DNA of 11,314 nucleotides from a bacterium (GTDB lineage Bacteria > JALSQH01). Shown in pieces: positions 1 to 6,123 of this stretch; position 1 is the stretch's first letter, and every line of letters starts with the position of its first letter. The stretch is from positions 1 through 11,314 of the forward strand of contig JALTID010000094.1 in the NCBI GenBank assembly GCA_027004335.1, given 5' to 3'. Both the position numbers and the translations under genes were made by a program. The notes beneath the pieces are model-generated. The model was not told the DNA's origin. It was given only the letters and a program-made list of their open reading frames with translations, and did not search any database.

Positions 1-2
1 CA

Positions 3-1601
3 ATAGGGGCTCATATGGCTGGTGCTTATTACAGGCTTACCGGGAAAATAGGTGTTTGCATGGCTTCTAATGGTCCAGGAGTTGCCAATATTCTTCCCGG
101 GATCACAGTGGAAAATGCAGAGGGAAACAGGGTGTTGTTAGTAACCAGTTGGAGGAGGCCCCAGATCTCTCATCCAGATAGAGGTGGCGCTTATCAGTAT
201 TTTGAGCAGATGGAAACCATAAAAAATGTTGCTAAATGGAGTGCCACGGTGAATCAGGTGGAAAGAATCCCTGAGATAATGAGAAAAGCTCTGAGGGAAT
301 TGTGGAAGGGGAGACCTGGTGTGGTGCATGTTGATGTACCTGAAAATTTCATGAATGCTCAAATTGAAAATGAACCTCCTATCTGGGAGCCTTACCAGTA
401 CAGAAGGATTCACAGGATTTATCCTCCTCCAGAACTCGTTGAAGAAGCTGCTGACCTCCTGATCGAGAGTGAATATCCATTTATTCATGCTGGTACAGGT
501 ATTGTGCATGCGAGAGCCTTTGAGGAATTAAGAGAAGTTGCAGAACTGCTTTCAGTGCCTGTGACAACAAGCTGGGGTGCCAGAGGTGCTTTAAGAGAAG
601 ATAGCAGGTATTCTGTGCCCCTTCCATATGTGGATGTTTTGCTGAATGTCAGAACTGAGTCTGAACTTGTGCTGATACTGGGTTCAAGAATCGGAGAAAC
701 TGATTTCTGGGGAAAATCTCCTTACTGGGGAGATCCCTTTGAACAAAAAGTGATCCATGTAGATGTGGATGATTCAACTTTGGGGATGAACAAGCCTGCG
801 ACTTTAAATATATTGGCGGATATAAAAACCTTTTTGCAGCTTTTAATCAAAGAGATAAAAAAAAGAGGAGACAAAATTCCTAAAGAGAAAAGAGAAAAAA
901 GAATAGATCAGCTTGTGGAGATGAAGGAAAAAGGAAGGGAGCTTTACAATGAGAAATTGAAGATTGAGAAGGTGCCAATGATTACTGCTCATGTACCAGT
1001 GGTGGCGAGAGAAATTTTAGGGGATGAAGCTATATGTATCTCTGACGGTGGAGATACAGCTATGTGGGCTCAAATTTATCAGGAATTGAAAGTTCCCAAT
1101 ACTTTGATATCTACCTTTAAATTTGGCATGTTGGGGGCTGGTGTAGGACAAACACTGGGAGCATGCGTGGCTAATCCAGAGAAAAAAGTGTTCTGTATGA
1201 TTGGTGATGGCGCGATGGGTTTTCACATGCAGGAGATTGAAACAGCAGTAAGAAATGGACTGAAGCCTGTTTTCCTAGTTGTTTCTGATAAACAGTGGGG
1301 AATGGCTAAATTGACCCAGGAAATGACGATTGATCAGAATACAACCATGATAGAGAAAAAACTTCCCAAAGATAAGCTGATAAATACCGATTTTGCTGAA
1401 ATTAAGTGGGATGAACTTGCGGAGAGTATGGGAGCCTTTGGAGCAAGGGCGAGAACCCCTGAAGAGTTACGGGAGGCTTTGAAAAAAGCTATCGCCTCAG
1501 AGAAATGTGCAGTGATCCATGTAGAAGTTGATCCAGTAGAGCATAAATGGCCACCAGGACTTATGGCTTTTAGACTGATGCACCAGGAGCCTCAGGGTTA
1601 A
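3..1601 (+). CDS. Thiamine-diphosphate-dependent enzyme, acetolactate synthase superfamily (5' partial)
   Basis: This is the C-terminal ~532 residues of a ThDP enzyme of the acetolactate synthase/pyruvate oxidase/benzaldehyde lyase group. The frame stays open to the window edge and reads I-G-A-H before the first Met (nt 15). That matches the E-x-x-G-A-x-H-M-A region of the family's Pyr domain, so nt 15 is an internal Met and the catalytic Glu lies just outside the window. The Pyr-domain block TGKIGVCMASNGPGVAN follows. A central FAD/nucleotide-type domain spans roughly nt 420-850, and the PP domain roughly nt 980-1580. The cofactor motif GDG is at nt 1203-1211. Its usual downstream N-N pair reads S-D (nt 1284-1289), 27 residues after the GDG Asp, followed by KQWGM. 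The gene ends 4 nt before the symporter start, suggesting an operon. The true substrate (pyruvate carboligation or another 2-oxo acid) cannot be told. Family is certain, reaction is not. Confidence 0.9.
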   Translation: MGAHMAGAYYRLTGKIGVCMASNGPGVANILPGITVENAEGNRVLLVTSWRRPQISHPDRGGAYQYFEQMETIKNVAKWSATVNQVERIPEIMRKALRELWKGRPGVVHVDVPENFMNAQIENEPPIWEPYQYRRIHRIYPPPELVEEAADLLIESEYPFIHAGTGIVHARAFEELREVAELLSVPVTTSWGARGALREDSRYSVPLPYVDVLLNVRTESELVLILGSRIGETDFWGKSPYWGDPFEQKVIHVDVDDSTLGMNKPATLNILADIKTFLQLLIKEIKKRGDKIPKEKREKRIDQLVEMKEKGRELYNEKLKIEKVPMITAHVPVVAREILGDEAICISDGGDTAMWAQIYQELKVPNTLISTFKFGMLGAGVGQTLGACVANPEKKVFCMIGDGAMGFHMQEIETAVRNGLKPVFLVVSDKQWGMAKLTQEMTIDQNTTMIEKKLPKDKLINTDFAEIKWDELAESMGAFGARARTPEELREALKKAIASEKCAVIHVEVDPVEHKWPPGLMAFRLMHQEPQG

Positions 1602-1605
1602 GGAA

Positions 1606-2520
1606 GTGATTAATAATGTTGATCTGGTAAAACTTAATTTTAGTCCTCAGACTCTCGCAGTAATAAATGGCATTTTGGGTGTAATTATGTTTGGAGTAGC
1701 ACTGGATCTGCATTTCAGTGATTTTGTAGATGTTTTCAAAAAAGCCAGAGCCCCTCTGATCGGCTTACTTGGTCAATTTATCCTCCTGCCAGCTTTTACA
1801 TATCTTTTGATTTTGATAATAAGACCGATTCCAAGTATTGCTCTTGGCATGCTCCTTGTTGCTGCGTGTCCTGGGGGAAATATTTCCAATTTTATAACTT
1901 ACCTTGCAAAGGGGAATGTTTCTCTTTCCATCTCAATGACTGCAATTTCAACACTTCTTGCTATATTTATGACTCCTTTGAACCTATATGTATGGAGTAT
2001 GTTAAACCCTCAGACAGCGGCGTTATATCATACGGTTAAAGTTGATCCAGTTCAGATGCTGGAGTTGATATTTGTGATTCTTGGAATCCCTCTTGTTTCA
2101 GGTATGTTCATTGCCAAGAAATTTCCTCTTTTTGCACAAAAGGTTCAGAAACCTTTTAAGATTTCTTCTATTGTTGTTTTTATTCTTATAGTCATTCTTG
2201 CAATAAAGGCCAACTGGCAGTTTATTCCTGTTTATATGAAAGTTGTTGCTTTTGTTGTTATAATTCATAATGCTACCGCTCTTACAGTGGGCTATCTTGC
2301 AGCAAGAGTGGCAGGCCTGGAATACCGTGATCGCAAAGCTGTTTCAATAGAAGTCGGGATTCAAAATTCTGCACTTGGGCTTGTTCTTATATTCAACTTT
2401 TTTAACGGGCTTGGAGGTATGGCTCTTGTTGCTGCATGGTGGGGTGTATGGCATATAATTTCAGGACTAAGTTTAGCAGGGTACTGGTCATGGAGAGCAA
2501 CTAAACTGGAGACAGTATAA
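1606..2520 (+). CDS. BASS-family (bile acid:sodium symporter-like) transporter
   Basis: A 304-residue inner-membrane protein with about 9-10 hydrophobic helices, the normal size for bacterial BASS transporters, which carry bile acids, pantoate, pyruvate or other organic anions with sodium. Sodium-site residues known from ASBT homologues are visible: CPGGNISN at 88-95 (S94, N95), MTAIST at 111-116 (T112), the crossover helix E249/Q253/N254 in IEVGIQNSALG, and Q57 before LLP. The best start is GTG at 1606, only 4 nt after the upstream stop. The AGGA overlapping that stop is very close to it, so initiation probably depends on translational coupling and the exact start is uncertain. The stop overlaps the next ATG by one base (TAATG). 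Being sandwiched between a ThDP enzyme and an epimerase suggests it moves a small organic acid used by them; that is inference. Confidence 0.88.
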   Translation: MINNVDLVKLNFSPQTLAVINGILGVIMFGVALDLHFSDFVDVFKKARAPLIGLLGQFILLPAFTYLLILIIRPIPSIALGMLLVAACPGGNISNFITYLAKGNVSLSISMTAISTLLAIFMTPLNLYVWSMLNPQTAALYHTVKVDPVQMLELIFVILGIPLVSGMFIAKKFPLFAQKVQKPFKISSIVVFILIVILAIKANWQFIPVYMKVVAFVVIIHNATALTVGYLAARVAGLEYRDRKAVSIEVGIQNSALGLVLIFNFFNGLGGMALVAAWWGVWHIISGLSLAGYWSWRATKLETV

Positions 2521-3482
2521 TGGGATACAGATCTGTAATGATTACAGGAGGAAGTGGATATCTTGGTGGAAAAGTTCTTGCGATTCTTGCTAGGTTAGAA
2601 AATAGGCCTGATATTATTGTGAGTATTGATATTAAAGAACCTCCTCATGAAAAGAGAGAAGAGGGGGTGGTTTACATTGTTAAAGACATAAGAGATCCCG
2701 GTGTCTCTGGTATTGTTAAAAAATATGGTGTGGAAGCTGTTGTTCATCTCGCTGCAATAGTTACTCCTGCACCTGGTATGACGAGGGAATTTTTATATGA
2801 TGTTGATGTGAATGGAACAAGAAATGTTCTTGAAGCCTGTCTTGAAAATGATGTTAAGCAGATAATTGTGACAAGTAGTGGTGCAGCTTATGGTTATCAT
2901 CCAGATAATCCTGAATGGATCGCAGAGGATGCTCCTCTCCGGGGAAATGAAGAATTTGCCTATTCCCACCATAAAAGACTCGTAGAGGAAATACTATCTG
3001 AATATAGAAAGAAATATCCCCAATTAAAGCAACTAATACTGCGACCTGGTACCATCTTGGGGAAGGATACAAAAAACCAGATTACAGCTATTTTTGAAAG
3101 AAAATTTCTTGTTGAGATAAAAGGTGGAGATTCAAGATTCGTTTTTATTTATGATGAAGATGTTGCTGAAATAATTGTAAGAGGCTTGATGGAAAAGAAA
3201 GAAGGTATTTACAATCTTGCTGGAAGCGGAGCACTGAGCATGGAGGAGATTGGAAAGATACTGAATAAACCTGTTATAAAATTATCAGAAGGGCCTGTGA
3301 GGCTTGTTCTTGCTTTCTTAAAAAAGTTCAATCTTACCCGCTATGGTCCTGAACAGGTGCTTTTTTTAAAATATCGTCCTGTACTTTCAAATAAAAAGCT
3401 TATTGATGAGTTTGGGTATAAGCCCATGTCTTCAAAAGATGTTTTCATGCTTTTTGTAAAGAACAGATTGAGTATTCAGTAG
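2520..3482 (+). CDS. NAD(P)-dependent epimerase/dehydratase (extended SDR)
   Basis: A 320-residue cytoplasmic Rossmann oxidoreductase of the extended short-chain dehydrogenase class. The N-terminal dinucleotide motif is TGGSGYLGG (9-17, GxxGxxG spacing), with acidic D37 at the end of strand 2, favouring NAD over NADP. VVHLAA lies at 74-79, the catalytic Ser region VTSSGAAYG at 117-125, the Y148-x-x-x-K152 pair in YSHHK, and the family's RPGTILG at 176-182. The length is normal for sugar-nucleotide epimerases, but related folds act on flavonoids, sterols and hydroxy acids, so the substrate is open. The ATG overlaps the symporter stop (TAATG), indicating translational coupling. The 3' end overlaps the convergent membrane-protein gene by 7 nt, leaving no room for a terminator between them. 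Confidence 0.87.
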   Translation: MGYRSVMITGGSGYLGGKVLAILARLENRPDIIVSIDIKEPPHEKREEGVVYIVKDIRDPGVSGIVKKYGVEAVVHLAAIVTPAPGMTREFLYDVDVNGTRNVLEACLENDVKQIIVTSSGAAYGYHPDNPEWIAEDAPLRGNEEFAYSHHKRLVEEILSEYRKKYPQLKQLILRPGTILGKDTKNQITAIFERKFLVEIKGGDSRFVFIYDEDVAEIIVRGLMEKKEGIYNLAGSGALSMEEIGKILNKPVIKLSEGPVRLVLAFLKKFNLTRYGPEQVLFLKYRPVLSNKKLIDEFGYKPMSSKDVFMLFVKNRLSIQ

Positions 3483-3964
3483 TCCTGTTCTTGAAGAAAA
3501 GTTGGAGGGATTTTTTCAATCAATTCCTGTAATGATGGTTTGACAAGAAGCATTCCCCCCGCAGAGAGCGCCAGTAATATTAAAAAAGATTCTTTGTCCA
3601 GTCCCATGAAGAATGCCACGAGAGCAAGGTATGAAATACCTTCAGGAAGGGCGGTAGATATGAATTCTGCTTTAAGATATGCCTGAACTATTATAACTGG
3701 ATCAGGTTCTTTAGTATTGCTTATAAAGTAGTCCAGAAGAAATTTTTTTAAAAATGGAGGAATTATTGCTATTATGACAGAAGCTGAAATAATTGCACTC
3801 CTGAAGTAACTGTTGTTCAGAAAGGGTTGTTCTGAAGGTGTGGAAACATTTTGCTGTATCATCAGGACAATAAATGGTGTTAGGAAGAAGGCAGCCCATA
3901 TAATCCACACAATTAAGAATCTTCTTTTTATCAAAGGCGTCCAGGAAGAGTTTAAACTCACCAT
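3476..3964 (-). CDS. Small four-helix integral membrane protein, function unknown
   Basis: I do not recognise this family. The 162-residue protein has four hydrophobic segments at about residues 15-37, 55-74, 104-123 and 126-144, a basic N-terminus before the first helix (KRR), and a short soluble C-terminal tail; no catalytic motif is evident. ATG at 3964 is preceded by GGAGGT (3972-3967) only 2 nt away. The second codon is GTG (3961-3959) and lies 6 nt from the GGAGG core, so the true start may be that GTG, one residue shorter. A strong sigma-70-like promoter lies directly upstream and diverges from the TolQ/TolR operon promoter. The 3' end overlaps the epimerase gene by 7 nt on the opposite strand. 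It is a real gene by hydropathy, ribosome site and promoter; its role is unknown. Confidence 0.75.
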   Translation of the reverse strand: MVSLNSSWTPLIKRRFLIVWIIWAAFFLTPFIVLMIQQNVSTPSEQPFLNNSYFRSAIISASVIIAIIPPFLKKFLLDYFISNTKEPDPVIIVQAYLKAEFISTALPEGISYLALVAFFMGLDKESFLILLALSAGGMLLVKPSLQELIEKIPPTFLQEQDY

Positions 3965-3978
3965 TCACCTCCGTAGGT

Positions 3979-4008
3979 ATTATAACTTGTAGAGTGGAAT
4001 TATGTCAA
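3979..4008 (-). promoter_or_regulatory. Sigma-70-like promoter for the - strand membrane protein
   Basis: On the - strand, consensus TTGACA (4008-4003) is followed by an 18-nt spacer and consensus TATAAT (3984-3979). Transcription would start near 3972, at the first base of the GGAGGT ribosome site, giving an extremely short leader. The -35 box continues as TTGACATAATTCC, nearly the same as the one upstream of the esterase gene. Confidence 0.7.
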
Positions 4009-4042
4009 AATTATAATTCATGGGATTACTCTTGATTTTGTG

Positions 4043-4071
4043 TTGACAGTTTTTTAGAAAGTGGTTATTCT
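4043..4071 (+). promoter_or_regulatory. Probable promoter of the TolQ/TolR/AgmX operon
   Basis: Consensus TTGACA (4043-4048) is followed by a 17-nt spacer and TATTCT (4066-4071, 4 of 6 matches). Predicted initiation near 4078 leaves only about 4 nt before the ATG at 4082, so the first message would be almost leaderless. It diverges from the promoter of the - strand membrane gene, with their -35 boxes about 35 nt apart. Confidence 0.5.
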
Positions 4072-4081
4072 TATTATTGAG

Positions 4082-4339
4082 ATGAGAAAATTATATATTG
4101 TTATGGTGATAATAATTACCTTGATTATGTCCTCCTCATCTGCTGCAGGAACGGTGTTGAAATTTAAAGCTATTGAAGTTAAAAGAAGAATTCAAAAACT
4201 ACAGCTCACTTATATCCTACCTCGTTCCAATCTAATGAAAATAGTGGTTTCGTTAAAAGAACTTGAACCAGATTTTAAGAGTCAGTTAATGGATAAACTC
4301 AGAATGGAACCAAAGGAAAATTTGAATAAAGGGGGTTAA
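4082..4339 (+). CDS. Small secreted/periplasmic protein at the head of the TolQ/TolR operon
   Basis: An 85-residue protein with a clear Sec signal peptide: basic MRK start, hydrophobic core of about 14 residues, then SSSSAAG with likely cleavage after an Ala near residue 20. The mature part is about 65 residues, rich in Lys and Leu, including R-R-I-Q-K-L-Q and I-L-P-R-S stretches. From memory, short proteins with an 'R-I-Q-x-P ... I-x-x-R' pattern precede TolQ genes in some deltaproteobacterial AgmX operons; I cannot verify homology here. A GTG at 4061 would add seven residues, but it lies upstream of the predicted transcription start and gives a poorer signal peptide, so I chose ATG 4082. 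No good ribosome site precedes it. It ends one base before the TolQ-like ATG, so co-expression is very likely. It may be a periplasmic partner of the motor. Confidence 0.65.
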   Translation: MRKLYIVMVIIITLIMSSSSAAGTVLKFKAIEVKRRIQKLQLTYILPRSNLMKIVVSLKELEPDFKSQLMDKLRMEPKENLNKGG

Positions 4340-4340
4340 T

Positions 4341-4970
4341 ATGCTTGTTTCTGCTGCAAGAGCTTTTCAGCAAGGTGGGACATTTATGTATGGGATAGGA
4401 CTTGTTTCAGCATTCGCTCTGGCGATTATAATTGAAAGAATATACTATCTTTATTTTAAATATGATGTTAAAGCAGATAGAGTATGGCCGGAAATTTACT
4501 CCAAGCTCAAACAGGGAGATATGAAAAGTGCAATTAAGATTACCAATGATCTTACAGTTCCATTTTTTTATGTGATACGACATTCTTTGGAGCATCTTGA
4601 TACAGGAAGAGTTAATGATTTCGCGTTAGAGGCTCAGTTTGAGATTGAACCGGAACTGAACAGGAGAATAAGCTATGTTTCGCTTCTTGCCAATATAGCA
4701 ACTCTTCTTGGTTTGCTTGGAACGATTACAGGTTTGATTGCTGCTTTTATGGGAGTTGCTGCTGCTGATCCGGGGGAAAAACAGAGAAAATTAGCAAGTG
4801 GAATCGCAACTGCAATGAATACAACAGCCTTTGGATTGATTGTTGCCATCCCCTGCTTGATAGCTTTTTCAATTCTCCAGGCGAAGGCGACGGCGATAAT
4901 GAGTACAGTAGAGTATTATTCTCGTAAGCTTGTTGATTATGTAAATCATAATATTTATAACGGGAGCTAA
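4341..4970 (+). CDS. MotA/TolQ/ExbB-family proton channel subunit
   Basis: A 209-residue inner-membrane protein with the three-helix TolQ/ExbB plan: TM1 about 17-37, a cytoplasmic stretch about 38-112, TM2 about 113-138 (with LLGLLGTITGLI) and TM3 about 158-180 (with AMNTTAFGLIVAIP). The Thr residues of TM2 (T128/T130) and TM3 (T161/T162) match the polar positions lining the ExbB/TolQ pore. Such proteins form the pentameric stator that couples proton flow to a TolR/ExbD dimer. The start follows GGGGG (4331-4335) at a 5-nt spacing and lies one base after the preceding stop. It is followed by two TolR-like genes and an AgmX/PglI gene, so it most likely powers an outer-membrane or motility-type machine rather than classical TonB transport. 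AglR of Myxococcus is the analogue by layout only. Confidence 0.92.
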   Translation: MLVSAARAFQQGGTFMYGIGLVSAFALAIIIERIYYLYFKYDVKADRVWPEIYSKLKQGDMKSAIKITNDLTVPFFYVIRHSLEHLDTGRVNDFALEAQFEIEPELNRRISYVSLLANIATLLGLLGTITGLIAAFMGVAAADPGEKQRKLASGIATAMNTTAFGLIVAIPCLIAFSILQAKATAIMSTVEYYSRKLVDYVNHNIYNGS

Positions 4971-4980
4971 GGAGGAGATT

Positions 4981-5562
4981 ATGCCTTTTAAACCAACCGC
5001 GAGGGGTGAAAGGGAATTCAAATCTCAGGAGCCGAATCTTATCCCTATAATGAACTTGATGGTTATTCTTATTCCTATGCTTCTTCTGAATTATCATTTT
5101 ATTACTCTTGCTATGCTCAATACCTCGCTTCCTGCATCTGGAGGAGGTGGTGCAACCCAGCAGAAGATGAAGAAAAAGGAAGAAAAACCCAGATTGAATC
5201 TTACTATTACTATCACTGATAAAGGTTTTATAATTGCTGGGGCTGGTGGTGTTCTTGTGAAAGGTAAAGGTCCAACTATACCTGTTAAGAGTGTTGCTCC
5301 CAATGCTCCTCAATGGAAAAGGTATGATTATCAGAAACTTAATGAGGAGCTTGTTAAAATAAAGAAGCAATACCCTTATGAGCAGGATGCAATTATTGTA
5401 GCAGAACCTACTATAAAGTATCAGACAATAATCTCCACTATGGATGCTACAAGGAAAATAAATGCGGAAGAACCTAAAGAAGACATAAATGGTGATGGAA
5501 AGATTGATGGAAAAGATTTAATCCTTTTTCCTGGAATAAATTTGAGTCCGGGAATTTTCTAA
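4981..5562 (+). CDS. TolR/ExbD-like subunit 1, proton-site Asp replaced by Asn, with dockerin-type calcium loop
   Basis: A 193-residue protein of TolR/ExbD layout: short cytoplasmic N-terminus, one TM helix (about 20-42) and a periplasmic domain. In ExbD/TolR the TM helix starts with a T-P-x-x-D motif whose Asp carries the proton. Here the aligned stretch is NLIPIMNLMVILIP, placing Asn at 25 and leaving no acidic residue in the helix. After a Gly/Lys-rich linker (53-69), strands and the helix TIISTMDATRKI (149-160) fit the ExbD periplasmic fold. Between that helix and the last strand (LFPGINLS) lies D-I-N-G-D-G-K-I-D-G-K-D (168-179), a complete D-x-N-x-D-G calcium loop of dockerin type. GGAGG (4971-4975) is spaced 5 nt from the ATG. 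The protein sits between the channel and a second TolR-like gene that keeps its Asp, so it may be a structural or calcium-responsive partner. Confidence 0.87.
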   Translation: MPFKPTARGEREFKSQEPNLIPIMNLMVILIPMLLLNYHFITLAMLNTSLPASGGGGATQQKMKKKEEKPRLNLTITITDKGFIIAGAGGVLVKGKGPTIPVKSVAPNAPQWKRYDYQKLNEELVKIKKQYPYEQDAIIVAEPTIKYQTIISTMDATRKINAEEPKEDINGDGKIDGKDLILFPGINLSPGIF

Positions 5563-5574
5563 AGGAGGTTCATT

Positions 5575-6123
5575 ATGGCCAAGTCCCCGTTGAAACGGCC
5601 TGGAGTTTCTTCCAGAAAGAAACAGGAAGAAGCGAAATTAACTCTTACCTCAATGATGGATATGTTTACTATCATACTGGTATTCCTGATGAAAAGTTAT
5701 TCCACTGATGTTGAAGTGAATGTTGATGCTACAATGGCAAATGTTCTACCTGTTTCGGTTTCTGAAGCAAAGCTTGAACAGGATGCAGAGGCGATAGTTC
5801 AGGTTACATCATCAGCGATCTTGGTTAAAAATAAGAAGGTAGTTTCTCTAAATAACTTTCAGGTTCCCAAAGATCTTCTTGATCCTGCTAATCCATTTTT
5901 AATAACTCCTCTTTATGATGAGTTAAACAATTTACATGAAGCTGCCATAAGAATGGAAAAAGCAGGTGCGATTGTTAAAGGAAAACCTTATAAATTTAAA
6001 GGGATACTTGTTATTAAAGGTGATAAAAATATGCCCAGTGCATTACTTATGAAAGTGATGTACACCGCTGGACAGGCGGAGTTTGCCAAAATTTATCATA
6101 CGGCCGTAAAGGAAGGTGGTTAA
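5575..6123 (+). CDS. TolR/ExbD-like subunit 2 with intact proton-site Asp
   Basis: A 182-residue single-span protein of the ExbD/TolR family. A basic cytoplasmic N-terminus leads into LTLTSMMDMFTIILVFL (22-38), where D29 occupies the conserved protonatable position. The periplasmic domain has the expected strand-helix-strand order, including ILVIKGDKNMP (144-154) and a final helix/strand VMYTAGQAEFAKIYH (161-175). It should be the active partner that couples proton flow through the TolQ-like channel to movement of the periplasmic domain. The ribosome site AGGAGG (5563-5568) is 6 nt from the ATG, and the gene follows the first TolR paralogue after 12 nt. The stop overlaps the AgmX-type gene's ATG by one base (TAATG). 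The two TolR proteins are very divergent, so they are unlikely to be a recent duplication. Confidence 0.9.
   Translation: MAKSPLKRPGVSSRKKQEEAKLTLTSMMDMFTIILVFLMKSYSTDVEVNVDATMANVLPVSVSEAKLEQDAEAIVQVTSSAILVKNKKVVSLNNFQVPKDLLDPANPFLITPLYDELNNLHEAAIRMEKAGAIVKGKPYKFKGILVIKGDKNMPSALLMKVMYTAGQAEFAKIYHTAVKEGG

Noticed and set aside
138-509. 123-codon frame opposite the ThDP enzyme
   Set aside because: It is entirely antisense to a conserved enzyme domain, with no start signal or recognisable motif.
4061-4081. GTG 4061 as start of the first motor-operon gene
   Set aside because: It falls within the predicted promoter, upstream of the likely transcript start. ATG 4082 gives a standard MRK signal peptide.
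4747-5370. Long open frame (207 codons) on the - strand opposite the TolQ/TolR genes
   Set aside because: It lies antisense to two clear family members, its product is low-complexity (Ser/Leu/Phe/Lys-rich) without domains, and it has no ribosome site or promoter.
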